Part shown: positions 21,541 to 31,972 of the stretch, piece after piece | Numbering within the stretch: position 1 is the stretch's first letter | How the letters are laid out: each line of letters opens with the position of its first letter | Assembly (NCBI GenBank): GCA_032718475.1 | Contig: JAUCBJ010005143.1 | Span: forward strand, 1 to 64,000 | DNA from: Nemertoderma westbladi | Taxonomy: Eukaryota > Xenacoelomorpha > Nemertodermatida > Nemertodermatidae | DNA length: 64,000 nt | Direction: 5' to 3' | Notes under the pieces: generated by a model | Told to the model about the DNA's origin: nothing | Databases searched by the model: none | The model's input: the letters and a program-made list of their open reading frames with translations, nothing else | Made by a program: the position numbers and the translations under genes

Positions 21541-24240
21541 GTGGTTAATATACTGGTTGCAGGGTGACGGGGTTAATATACTGGTGGCAGTGTGGCGTGG
21601 TTAATATACATTCTGGCAGTGTGGCGTGGTTAATATACTGGTGGCAGTGTGGCGTGGTTAATATACTGGTGGCAGTGTGGCGTGGTTAATATACTGGTGG
21701 CAGTGTGGCGTGGTTAATATATTGGTGGCAGTGTGGCGTGGTTAATATACTGGTTGCAGTGTGACGGGGTTAATATACTGGTGGCAGTGTGGCGTGGTTA
21801 ATATATTGGTGGTAGTGTGGTGTGGTTAATATACTGGTGGTAGTGTGGCGTGGTTAATATACTGGTGGTAGTGTGGCGTGGTTAATATACTGGTGGCAGT
21901 GTGCAGTGGTTAATATACTGGTGTGTGTGTGGCGTGGTTATTATACTGGTTGCAGTGTGACGGGGTTAATATACTGGTAGCAGTGTGGCGTGGTTAATAT
22001 ATTTGTGGTAGTGTGGTGTGGTTAATATATTGGTGGCAGTGTGGCGTGGTTAATATACTGGTTGCAGTGTGACGGGGTTAATATACTGGTGGCAGTGTGG
22101 CGTGGGTAATATATTGGTGGTAGTGTGGTGTGGTTAATAAATTGGTGGCAGTGTGGCGTGGTTAATACTGGTTGCAGTGTGACGGGGTTAATATACTGGT
22201 GGCAGTGTGGCGTGGTTAATTAATGTACTGGTGGCAGTGTGGCGTGGTTAATATATTGATGGCAGTGTGGCGTGGTTAATATACTGGTTGCAGTGTGACG
22301 GGGTTAATATACTGGTGGCAGTGTGGCGTGGTTAATGTACTGGTGGCAGTGTGGCGTGGTTAATATTTTGATGGCAGTGTGGCGTGGTTAATATACTGGT
22401 TGCTGTGTGACGGGGTTAATATGCAGGTGGCAGTGTGGCGTGGTTAATATAATGGTGGCAGTGTGGCGTGGTTAATATACTGGTGGCAGTGTGGCGTGGT
22501 TAATATATTGGTGGCAGTGTGGCGTGGTTAATATACTGGTGGTAGTGTGACGTGGTTAATATACTGGTGGCAGTGTGGCGTGATTAATATATTCGTGGTA
22601 GTGTGGCGTGGTTTATATTGGTGGCAGTGTGGCGTGGTTAAGATTTTGGTTGCAGTGTGACGGGGTTAATATACTGGTGGCAGTGTGGCGTGGTTAATAT
22701 ACTGATGGCAGTGTAACGTGGTTAATATACTGGTGGCAGTGTGTCGTGTTTAATATACTGGTGGTAGTGTGGCGTGGATAATATACGGGTGGCAGTGTGG
22801 CGTGGTTAATATACTGGTGGCAGTGTGGCGTGGTTAATATAGTGGTGGCAGTGTGGCGTGGTTTATATACTGGTGGCAGTGTGGCGTGGTTAATATACTG
22901 GTGGCAGTGTGGCGTGGTTAATATATTGGTGGTAGTGTGGTGTGGTTAATATACTGGTGGTAGTGTGGCGTGGTTAATATACTGGTGGTAGTGTGGCGTG
23001 GTTAATATATTTGTGGTAGTGTGGTGTGGTTAATATATTGGTGGCAGTGTGGCGTGGTTAATATACTGGTTGCAGTGTGACGGGGTTAATATACTGGTGG
23101 CAGTGTGGCGTGGGTAATATATTGGTGGTAGTGTGGTGTGGTTAATAAATTGGTGGCAGTGTGGCGTGGTTAATACTGGTTGCAGTGTGACGGGGTTAAT
23201 ATACTGGTGGCAGTGTGGCGTGGTTAATTAATGTACTGGTGGCAGTGTGGCGTGGTTAATATATTGATGGCAGTGTGGCGTGGTTAATATACTGGTTGCA
23301 GTGTGACGGGGTTAATATACTGGTGGCAGTGTGGCGTGGTTAATGTACTGGTGGCAGTGTGGCGTGGTTAATATTTTGATGGCAGTGTGGCGTGGTTAAT
23401 ATACTGGTTGCTGTGTGACGGGGTTAATATGCAGGTGGCAGTGTGGCGTGGTTAATATAATGGTGGCAGTGTGGCGTGGTTAATATACTGGTGGCAGTGT
23501 GGCGTGGTTAATATATTGGTGGCAGTGTGGCGTGGTTAATATACTGGTGGTAGTGTGACGTGGTTAATATACTGGTGGCAGTGTGGCGTGATTAATATAT
23601 TCGTGGTAGTGTGGCGTGGTTTATATTGGTGGCAGTGTGGCGTGGTTAAGATTTTGGTTGCAGTGTGACGGGGTTAATATACTGGTGGCAGTGTGGCGTG
23701 GTTAATATACTGATGGCAGTGTAACGTGGTTAATATACTGGTGGCAGTGTGTCGTGTTTAATATACTGGTGGTAGTGTGGCGTGGATAATATACGGGTGG
23801 CAGTGTGGCGTGGTTAATATACTGGTGGCAGTGTGGCGTGGTTAATATAGTGGTGGCAGTGTGGCGTGGTTTATATACTGGTGGCAGTGTGGCGTGGTTA
23901 ATATACTGGTGGCAGTGTGGCGTGGTTAATATACTGGTGGCATGTGGCGTTGTTAATATACCATGTCGCACTATGGCACCATGTCACACCGCCACACTGG
24001 TGGCAGTTGGGTGTGGTTAATATACTGGTGGCCGTGTGGCGTGGTTAATATACTGGTGGTGGTGTGGCGTGGTTAATATACTGGTGGCAGTGTGGCGTGG
24101 TTAATATACCATGTCGCACTATGACACCATGTCACACCGCCACACTGGTGGCAGTTTGGCGTGGTTAATATACTGGTGGCAGTGTGGCGTGGTTAATATA
24201 CTGGTGGCGGTGTGGCGTGGTTAATATACTGGTGGCAGTT
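21541..24240. repeat. Minisatellite, 28-bp unit, about 96 copies, with a 1008-bp internal duplication
   Basis: Unit GTGGCGTGGTTAATATAC then TGGTGGCAGT, unrelated to family A despite the same length. Variant units (TGCAGTGTGACGGGG, ATGCAGGTGGCAG, ATTTGTGGTAG) recur in identical order exactly 1008 bp (36 units) apart, for example 22001 and 23009, 22401 and 23409, so about 22.0-22.93 kb equals 23.0-23.93 kb. Two copies of a ~40-bp foreign or partly inverted segment (CCATGTCGCACTATG...CACCGCCACACTGG) interrupt it at 23961 and 24109. Confidence 0.93.
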
Positions 24241-24900
24241 TTTTGCCACCAACAATTTTTTCTGTCTTCTCCATTGTGTGTTGGTTGTTCAGGTTTTATT
24301 TTTGTAATTGTTCCACAGTTTGGCTGTCAGCTGGGTAGCCGAACAATAACCATTGGCATAACAACCTATGATTGTTTATTCATTTCAGTGGCTTGTTACA
24401 TTCTCTTGCTGTGATGTGGGTCGAAGTCTATGTGAGCGGAATAATTAGTGGGCCGTCTGTCTTCGTGGTCTTTGTTTATATTTTTTAAACGCTTATAAGT
24501 CTGACAATATTTTATGATTGGAACCAAAGTTCGTACAGACAGAGACGGACTTCTATTGTTCCCCTTTCTGCCGCTAGGTGCGTGTCACATACGGTTGTTA
24601 ACAATGTTGAACTATTTTGGTTAGAAAATACTATGTTCAACAACAGTGAATACTTTAGCAAAATATTCATTGTTAAAACATATCAGGTAACTTTTAATAA
24701 TCACATGAGTTGATTCAGTTCAAGTAAAATAATGTAATAATAAAAAATATGATAATAACTCATCATTTCTAATAATTAAATGCTTGAGTTAATACAATTA
24801 TTTTATTATTTAATTGTCAAGCTGAAGTAAAAAACCTTACCGGTAGGTATGCCAGTACAGTACGATACAAATACTAAAATAAAAAAGCAACTGACCATTA
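24241..24900. other. Unique intron sequence
   Basis: AT-rich non-coding sequence between the 28-bp array and the Penelope-like remnant. A short open frame over 24184-24414 starts inside the array and has no recognisable domain. Confidence 0.5.
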
Positions 24901-24920
24901 GACGTTGCATGCAATCAGTA

Positions 24921-24944
24921 ATCAGCTGACGGCTGTCAGCTGAT
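24921..24944. repeat. Perfect inverted repeat, 10-bp arms, 4-nt loop
   Basis: ATCAGCTGAC (24921-24930) and its complement (24935-24944) flank GGCT. It lies just beyond the ribozyme-like motif on the 3' side of the Penelope-like remnant (minus strand), so it may belong to the element end. Confidence 0.75.
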
Positions 24945-24950
24945 CAGTAG

Positions 24951-24978
24951 GTTTCGCCCCAATGGGGGCTTTCTCAAG
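24951..24978 (-). ncRNA. Hammerhead-ribozyme-like motif at the 3' side of a Penelope-like element
   Basis: The minus strand reads CTTGAGAAAGCCCC, CATT, GGGGCGAAAC: a 5-bp GCCCC/GGGGC stem followed by CGAAAC. Penelope-like elements are known to carry hammerhead motifs with a CUGANGA core, stem II and GAAAC in their terminal repeats. Here the stem and GAAAC are good, but the first core half is degenerate (CTTGAGA). It lies 85 bp past the stop of the GIY-YIG frame, the expected position. Self-cleavage is doubtful. Confidence 0.4.
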
Positions 24979-25063
24979 TAGCTAGTGCTAGAAAGGAGAC
25001 AATAGATAGAAGTTCCCAAGGGAGACGGGACGGTAAAGTGAAACAAGGTAGAAGTGTATCCGT

Positions 25064-25456
25064 CTAACCACTGGGAAGCAGCACCTCAAACTTGCGCCAA
25101 TCACGTTTCTGCTTGTTAATAGCTGGCTGGCGAGTGCGTATATAAAACATTTCTAGTTTTTGCAGGACAGGACGCAAAGGGTGCCGTGCAATAACCTTGA
25201 AGTGTTTGAACAACTCTCGCCAGTCAGTCAACCAACGTGTGTTGGGCTCCCCGCGGTGCGTCATGATATGGTTGTGAACTGTCTTGCCTTGTTCACTACC
25301 ATCATTGGCCGACCCGTCTTGATGCTGTCTAACGCGTTCAAATAAGTGTTGGATGGTATGTCCAACATATTCCCCCTTACAAGAGGGACAAGCAAATGAA
25401 TACACGACGTTAGAAGCCAGAATATCGGGAACCGGATGTCTAATTTCTGTCATCAT
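25064..25456 (-). pseudogene. Penelope-like retroelement remnant, C-terminal GIY-YIG endonuclease domain
   Basis: A 130-codon frame on the minus strand carries NVVYSFACPSCKGEYVGHT, then LFERVRQHQ, and near the end LEMFYIRTRQPAINKQ. This order (VY...C..C...YVG...R...H, then E..yI....P.iN) is that of the GIY-YIG nuclease at the C end of Penelope-like elements, including the extra Cys pair and His residues (VHNHIMTH). The nuclease nicks target DNA to prime reverse transcription in this family. The reverse transcriptase is missing: an in-frame TAG occurs shortly upstream (minus-strand 5' side), and the 46-bp array replaces the rest. It is antisense to the host VMAT gene. The call rests on motifs only. 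Confidence 0.7.
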
Positions 25457-25487
25457 TTCTAACAGGATCTGCTATTCGATAAAAGCC

Positions 25488-26911
25488 ACGAGGAATACAT
25501 TGTACAAACTGCCTATTTCGAGCCTGTGATGGCTCGAGGAATACATTGTACAAACTGCCTATCTCGAGCCTGTGATGGCTCGAGGAATACATTGTACAAA
25601 CTGCCTATCTCGAGCCTGTGATGGCTCGAGGAATACATTGTACAAACTGCCTATCTCGAGCCTGTGATGGCTCGAGGAATACATTGTACAAACTGCCTAT
25701 CTCGAGCCTGTGATGGCTCTAGGAATACATTGTACAAACTGCCTATCTCGAGCCTGTGATGGCTCGAGGAATACATTGTACAAACTGCCTATCTCGAGCC
25801 TGTGATGGCTCGAGGAATACATTGTACAAACTGCCTATCTCGAGCCTGTGATGGCTCGAGGAATACATTGTACAAACTGCCTATTTCGAGCCTGTGATGG
25901 CTCGAGGAATACATTGTACAAACTGCCTATCTCGAGCCTGTGATGGCTCTAGGAATACATTGTACAAACTGCCTATCTCGAGCCTGTGATGGCTCGAGGA
26001 ATACATTGTACAAACTGCCTATCTCGAGCCTGTGATGGCTCGAGGAATACATTGTACAAACTGCCTATCTCGAGCCTGTGATGGCTCGAGGAATACATTG
26101 TACAAACTGCCTATCTCGAGCCTGTGATGGCTCGAGGAATACATTGTACAAACTGCCTATCTCGAGCCTGTGATGGCTCGAGGAATACATTGTACAAACT
26201 GCCTATCTCGAGCCTGTGATGGCTCGAGGAATACATTGTACAAACTGCCTATCTCGAGCCTGTGATGGCTCGAGGAATACATTGTACAAACTGCCTATCT
26301 CGAGCCTGTGATGGCTCGAGGAATACATTGTACAAACTGCCTATCTCGAGCCTGTGATGGCTCGAGGAATACATTGTACAAACTGCCTATCTCGAGCCTG
26401 TGATGGCTCGAGGAATACATTGTACAAACTGCCTATCTCGAGCCTGTGATGGCTCGAGGAATACATTGTACAAACTGCCTATCTCGAGCCTGTGATGGCT
26501 CGAGGAATACATTGTACAAACTGCCTATCTCGAGCCTGTGATGGCTCGAGGAATACATTGTACAAACTGCCTATCTCGAGCCTGTGATGGCTCGAGGAAT
26601 ACATTGTACAAACTGCCTATCTCGAGCCTGTGATGGCTCGAGGAATACATTGTACAAACTGCCTATCTCGAGCCTGTGATGGCTCGAGGAATACATTGTA
26701 CAAACTGCCTATCTCGAGCCTGTGATGGCTCGAGGAATACATTGTACAAACTGCCTATCTCGAGCCTGTGATGGCTCGAGGAATACATTGTACAAACTGC
26801 CTATCTCGAGCCTGTGATGGCTCGAGGAATACATTGTACAAACTGCCTATCTCGAGCCTGTGATGGCTCGAGGAATACATTGTACAAACTGCCTATCTCG
26901 AGCCTGTGATG
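25488..26911. repeat. Minisatellite, 46-bp hairpin unit, about 31 copies
   Basis: The unit contains GGCTCGAGGAATACATTGT, ACAAACTGCCTAT and CTCGAGCCTGTGAT. Each unit can fold with 8-bp arms CTCGAGCC and GGCTCGAG around a 6-nt loop TGTGAT; neighbouring arms can also pair across the 24-nt spacer. Copies are nearly identical, with rare CTCTAGG and ATTTCGAG variants at the left side only, pointing to recent expansion of the right part. The left edge lies directly upstream of the Penelope-like frame. Confidence 0.95.
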
Positions 26912-27327
26912 TGAACCTTGACAAAAATCAAACTAACACTGATAGGTCTACATCATATTTTAACTTTGAATTCGAGGGAAAATTCATGTCACCCCAATGT
27001 AGAGTGAATACTGCTGACTATAATTAATCTTTTTGTCATTCTTAAATTATTTTATGAAATGCATTTACAACTGGATTGTAATTTAGAGTATTTTTAGATG
27101 TATTTTGCATTATTTTACTTGAAATTAATTAAATATTCTGATTTGGTGAACTGAATCAATTTTTTATGTTTAATTTTGACCTGGGACTGTGAGATTGGTT
27201 TTTAGAAAGTGACAATGGGGTTCACGACTCAAATGACAAAATGTACTGAAAAAAACTTGTGCACATAACTTTCCAAATCAATACATTATTAATTATAATT
27301 TCCAACGTTGTACTGAATTCCTTTCAG
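26912..27327. other. 3' end of intron 2, unique
   Basis: AT-rich single-copy sequence leading to the pyrimidine-rich acceptor CCTTTCAG of exon c. Confidence 0.6.
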
Positions 27328-27406
27328 GCGGAATTTGGCTCGCCCCAAGTATTTCCTACCTTATAGGAACAGAACTGTTTGGGTTTCTAGGCGGAAAGTT
27401 AGGCAG
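27328..27406 (+). CDS. VMAT: VMAT exon c (TM8)
   Basis: The acceptor CCTTTCAG ends at 27327. The translation completes Gly and continues GIWLAPSISYLIGTELFGFL, then GGKLG and the first two bases of Arg. Vertebrate VMAT2 has GVAFLPASISYLIGTNIFG.LAHKMGRW here, with identical spacing. The donor is GGCAG|GTCTGT, so the Arg codon AG|G is split; the downstream exon supplies the G followed by Trp. The exon is 79 bp, phase 1 at the start and phase 2 at the end. Unlike the neighbouring junctions, this donor is not followed by an array. Confidence 0.9.
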
Positions 27407-28206
27407 GTCTGTAACCATGGCAACTAACAATAATTATAAAGTTAAGAAGGCCTGTTTAACCATCCCAACTAACAATAAATAACAATAATATGAAACTACT
27501 AATACTCCCCACAGTTAGATATTAATACTAACAGATACTAAACTAACAGTTAGATACTAATATTGCAACCCCTTGCCTTGCACGGTAACATATAGTCTAT
27601 AATACGTCTTACCCTTTACCCAGTGTTCATATTGATATGTTTGCGGTTAGGGTTAAGTTCTACTGTTAGTTTTGTATCCTACTTTTATTACGTATTTAGT
27701 TATCATAATTTATTTCAAACTCCCTCAATTCCCTTTTCTTATAAACGTTTGCTATTTTGTTTTCCTTCAATGTTTGTTGCTTGGAATGCTCAGCTGTTCG
27801 CTTTCTGTGTCAATGTCTACACATAGGTAAGTTTGTCTTTTAATAATAGGCCTATATATTTACTTATATTATTACAGAGTACAGTGGTACTGCACTGCGC
27901 ACGCTAATACTGTAGTAATTATGGGCGAGAAGCTAGTGCTTGGAGTTCAATAATAATTAATTCGAAATTTTAAGTGTCAGTTTCCTACAATTTTTTTTCG
28001 ATTGGAAAAGGAATTGGAGAAAGTATTATAGATAAATCTCACGTCTTTTTGCGTAAGAAGGGGGATTTTCATTGAAAAATTTGTCGCTTGTGATACCGTG
28101 TACTGTGTAACCCTTAGTAACCACATTGTAGCGGGTGCGCACGTCTTATAGATTTCCCTTTAGGGGCTCCGTAAACCTCAGAGGTTGTACAAGTACAATG
28201 TATGGG
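27407..28206. other. 5' part of intron 3, unique
   Basis: AT-rich sequence. A small imperfect duplication (AACCATGGCAACTAACAATAA-like, about 27412-27480) follows the donor. A 67-codon frame at 27623-27826 has no recognisable domain. No tandem array at this donor, in contrast to introns 1, 2 and 4. Confidence 0.5.
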
Positions 28207-29225
28207 AGTAGTCGTACCCCAATCGTGACTGCAGAGATCAGACTCAGTTTGAGAGCCAGCAAACCCAGGACAAGCAAGCAGATCAACTAGGACTGGGAGA
28301 AACTCAGAACTGACAATACAGTAAAGGATGCTTACACAGTAGAAGTTCAAAACCGCTTTGAAGCACTTCAGTCAATGGATGAAGACCAATCCACCAATTC
28401 AATATACCAGAATATAATAACAGCCCACAAGGAATCAGCTAAGAGGCATATCCCCCAGAAACCCAAACGAAAACAGTATGTACCATGGCAAAACTCTGAG
28501 GTTACTTGTAAGAGAGAAGATCTTAAGATAGCCTACAAAGTTAAAACCTAACAACCAACAACCGAAAACATTAACAAGGTTGAGAAAGCTAAGGATGATC
28601 TTAAATTGGCCTACAACATCAGCCAGGAAAAGTACATACAGGATAAAACTGAAGCAATTACAACTGCTCACATACAGCAACAATCAAGACTTACCTGGCA
28701 AACTGTAAAATGAGGTATCTGGTCGGAAACGTTGTGCTAAGGGGCGCATCAAAGCTGATAGTCCTGAAGAACGAGTTGGGAAATTGAAAGATCACTTCAG
28801 CAACTTGGTTGGGCAGCCACCAAACATCGAGGTCAGCCCTACAAGGAAAATATATGACAAGACGCTACCTATAGAAACAGGGGACTTCACACCCGCCGAA
28901 CTCCAAAGAAGCATTAAAAGCATGTCCAGTAATAAAGCGAGTGGATTAGATGAAATCCCAGCGGAAGTATGGAAAACTGGAGTGCTAAACCGACCATTAT
29001 TGAATGTTTGCAACCGGATGCTGAAAGGAGAAAAGCCCCCACCAATTTGGACTAAAAGTCAACTAAAGCCTCTCCCCTAGAAAGGAGACCTCGGTATACC
29101 AACAAACTATCGTGGGATCTGTCTGCTTGTGGTAGCTGCAAAAATATGCAATAAAATGATTCTATATAGGATTAGGCCTCACATAGAGAAACTACTGCGT
29201 AAGAGCCAAAACGGATTTCGTTCCA
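28207..29225 (+). pseudogene. Non-LTR retrotransposon A, 5' fragment (endonuclease end, linker, first RT motifs)
   Basis: From 28207 the frame reads SSRTPIVTAEIRLSLRASK, later DWEKLRTDNTVKDAYTVEV and NRFEALQSMD, the typical link between an APE-type endonuclease and the reverse transcriptase in LINEs. It holds a stop in KQIN*DWEK and another after KVKT. A continuing frame at 28784-29080 has NKASGLDEIPAEVWKTG, the start of the RT domain, followed after a stop by NYRGICLL and KSQNGFRS. The fragment breaks off at about 29225 where element B begins. Stops and frameshifts show it is dead. Clade (RTE-like or related) cannot be fixed by eye. Confidence 0.75.
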
Positions 29226-30743
29226 GTCCAATCCAATAGTTCCAATCGTGCCAGTGGAGTAGATGGTGTTCCCCCTGAGGTCTTTAAAATACTTGAGTGT
29301 TTAAAGCTCATCTATGCCATCATAGTAGACATGTACCGAACAACAAGAGTCCCACAAGAAATGAAAAGAAATAAGTTGGTGCCAGTTCCCAAGAAGGGCG
29401 ACCTAACACTCTATGGTTCTTTTCGGGGAATCTCATTGATCTCGATTGCTGCAAAGCTATACAATAGAATTCTATTAAATCGCATCAGGGATCCCATTGA
29501 GAGACTGCTCCGTGGAAATCAGAATGGGTTCCGTAAAGGTCGTGGGACCATGGAACCCATTTTGGCACTTAGAAGGATAATTGAAGAGTTATCAAAAAAG
29601 AAAGACAGGCATCTGGCTGTTATCTTTGTTGACTTCTCCAAGGCCTTTGATTCAGTCTCTCGCTCACGTATGTTCAGCATACTTTCATTATATGGGATTC
29701 CTGATGAAATTATTGCAGCAATCAGATCAGTATACGATGGTTCGACAACATTTGTGTCTACTGTTGAAGGTGACACAGAACCATTTGAAGTGTTATGGGG
29801 CGTCCTCCAGGGAGACACTCTGGCACCATTCTTGTTCATAATTGTGGTTGACTATGTTCTACGCATGTCCTTAGATCATCATGATGATGATGGGGTGATG
29901 ATAACTCCACCTACTGGCTCCAGAAGTCGAGGAAATCCTGCCAAGTACCTAACTGATCTAGACTTTGCTGATAACTTAGGAGTACTCTCAGAATCACTAG
30001 AGGGAGCGCAACGGCTCCTCAGCTCATTAGAACATGCTGCTTCTAGTGTTGGTCTTTTTATTAACTCCAGAAAGACCAAAATTTTGACAGTTAACTTTGA
30101 AAGTTCTCAGCAAGTCTCTGATCGGATGAGCATAAGCTCAAAGGATGGTATGCTTGAGCATGTGGACGACTTCTGTTACCTGGGATCATGGATCCGGATG
30201 TCAGGTGAGGACCTTCGAATACGTAAGGGAAAGGCTTGGGCAGCCTTGAATAGGCTTTCCAGGATTTGGAAGTCACTGAGAATTAATCGGAAACTTAAGG
30301 TCCGATTATTTAGAGCAGCAGTAGTTCCAGTACTCCTCTATGGGAGTCCATGCTGGGCTCTAACTGCTGAGGATACCAAATCTCTGGATGGCACATTCAC
30401 AAGAATGCTACGCTGGGTTCATTGTGTCAAGTACAATGCACACATCTCCAATCAGACACTATATAACATTGGAGGTGTCGTATTGGTTCCCCCAAGCTTG
30501 ACACTAGAACAAAATAGCCTCCGCTTTGTAGGACATTGCTTTTGCCGTGAGGACCAGCCAGTGCATAATCTTGTACTTTGGCAGCCTCATAGAGTGAATA
30601 AGCATGGTGGACAGCCCGTGACTTTCTTGAGACGCATCTTAAAGGACACTGGTCTTGAAGATGCGGATGATCTAGCAAATGTCATGGGTGATAGGGAGTT
30701 GTGGCGACGCAATTGTGTCGACAAGCCGGCACAGCATTTTTAA
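29226..30743 (+). pseudogene. Non-LTR retrotransposon B, 5'-truncated, long open RT frame
   Basis: The frame is open from 29238 to the TAA at 30741; the first Met is 29331, giving 470 residues. It shows NRASGVDGVPPEVFK (RT start, upstream of that Met), LVPVPKKGDL..YGSFRGISL, QNGFRKGRGT, VDFSKAFDSV (motif A, about residue 100), GVLQGDTLAPFLF (motif B, about 157) and TDLDFADN (motif C, about 212), then GLFINSRKTK, the FCYLGSWI region and a C-terminal part with RELWRRN. The catalytic FADD is changed to FADN (29964-29975), so the enzyme should be inactive despite the intact frame. No endonuclease domain precedes it. It sits inside element A and is related to it, so a 5'-truncated insertion or recombination between relatives is likely. 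Sense orientation to VMAT. Confidence 0.85.
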
Positions 30744-31684
30744 AAATGCAGCTGCAATGCAGCATGCCGATACTAGTAGTGAAGGTATTCACTCAATGGA
30801 TCTTCCTGAAGTCACAGACACCACCTTTGCGGATGACATTGCCGGATTGCCCTGCTTCCTAATACGCTAGCTGATGCACATATTCCATATATTCTATGGA
30901 TTGCATATAAATGCTACCAAGACCGAATTCATGACCTTTAATGTTGATGGAAACTTGACAACCATTGACAATAATCAACTAAGGAAGGTTGACGACTTCC
31001 AGTACCTTGGATCATGGATAGAGAGTTACAAAAAGGACATAGAAGTTAGGAAAGCAAAGGCTTGGGTAGCTCATCAAAAATGGATACCATCTGGAAATCA
31101 GATCTCTCCAGGCACCTGAAGACTAAGTTCTTTCGAGCCACAGTGGAAAGTGTATTTTTATACGGGGGTGAGACCTGGACACTGACTAAATCACTTGAAC
31201 AACGAATTGATGGTTGCTACACAAGATTACTAAGGGCAGCCCTAAACATCAGCTGGAGACAACACATGACAAACGCCGAGCTTTATGGTACAATACCACC
31301 TGTATCAACCAAAATAAGATAAGATAAGATAATTCTTTTATTCACAAATACTTCTAAGCCTTATTAGGGCTACGAAGGCAGTATACGCAATACATAGTAC
31401 ACGATACTGATAATTAAGGTGAATAAGCGTCTATAATCAAACAGCTGTCTTTCAATCAAACCACCCTCCGTGAACGCAGATTACGATTCAGTGGGCACTG
31501 CTGGCGAAGTAAAGACGAGGTCATACCAGACCTACTTTTCTGGCAACCAACTCATGGAAAGCGTACCCATGGATCACCGGCTATAACATATATAGATCAA
31601 CTTGAAAGGGATACTGAACTTGGGAGAAACGAAATGGCGACAATTTCGATTGATTTTGAGCTCTGGTCTCTTTTTCAAGGATAA
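30744..31684 (+). pseudogene. Non-LTR retrotransposon A, 3' fragment (RT motif C to C end), frameshifted
   Basis: After element B the sequence resumes with EVTDTTFADDIAGL (FADD intact at 30826-30837). A stop and frameshift follow, then INATKTEFMTFNVDG, VDDFQYLGSWIES, and in another frame LKTKFFRATVESVFLYGGE, TWTLTKSLEQRIDGCYTRLL and NAELYGTIPPVSTKIR. A 140-bp insertion then splits it, and the end RERRLRFSGHCWRSKDEV through YIDQLERDTELGRNEM to ELWSLFQG stops at 31682-31684. Element A has lost RT motifs A and B, the portion expected between 29225 and 30780. Confidence 0.78.
31312..31452 (-). mobile_element. Short retroposon tail inserted in LINE A, minus strand
   Basis: The coding homology of LINE A is interrupted between VSTKIR and RERRLRF. 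On the minus strand the insert ends in a short tandem tail (TTATC)n, AGATA repeats on the plus strand at about 31315-31332, preceded by GAATAAAAGAATT. Such tails are usual for CR1/L2-like LINEs and their SINEs. Exact ends and target duplication are unclear. Confidence 0.5.
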
Positions 31685-31916
31685 AATAGTTACTTATAAA
31701 TTAATAAAATGTTACAACGTCATTATTTAATTTAGTTACCAGAATATATTTACATAATTTAGTAGAACAAAAACTGGCTCATAAACGCCTTGCCTATTTT
31801 GTAGGACTGACCTCGTTTTTATCTTATACTCATCTCAATGAAGTCATATCGTTATCTTCCCCATAGTGTCGTTGATTGATTAGATAATCTAAAACTCACT
31901 CAATGTTTGTTTCTAG
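31685..31916. other. 3' end of intron 3, unique
   Basis: AT-rich sequence ending in the acceptor TTTGTTTCTAG of exon d. Confidence 0.6.
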
Positions 31917-31968
31917 GTGGATTTCATCGTGTCTTGGGATGGCCATTGTTGGATTAACAATGTTTTTC
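31917..31968 (+). CDS. VMAT: VMAT exon d (TM9)
   Basis: The acceptor TGTTTCTAG ends at 31916. The exon completes Arg and encodes WISSCLGMAIVGLTMFF, ending in phase 0. It aligns with VMAT2 RWLCALLGMIIVGVSILC, the TM9 helix, without a gap. The donor is TTC|GTAAGT, a strong consensus site. The 19-bp array of intron 4 begins within a few bases of this donor. The exon is only 52 bp, so its recognition amid about 10.6 kb of repeat on one side may depend on exon definition; that is inference. Confidence 0.88.
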
Positions 31969-31972
31969 GTAA

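Noticed and set aside
23702-24414. Frames of 71-89 codons in the 28-bp array
   Set aside because: Low-complexity translations of the repeat on both strands with no independent coding evidence.
27640-27655. Interstitial telomere-like GGTTAGGGTTAAG
   Set aside because: Only about two units; too short to mean anything.
29519-30678. Minus-strand frames of 61-106 codons
   Set aside because: Shadows of the LINE B reverse transcriptase frame on the plus strand.
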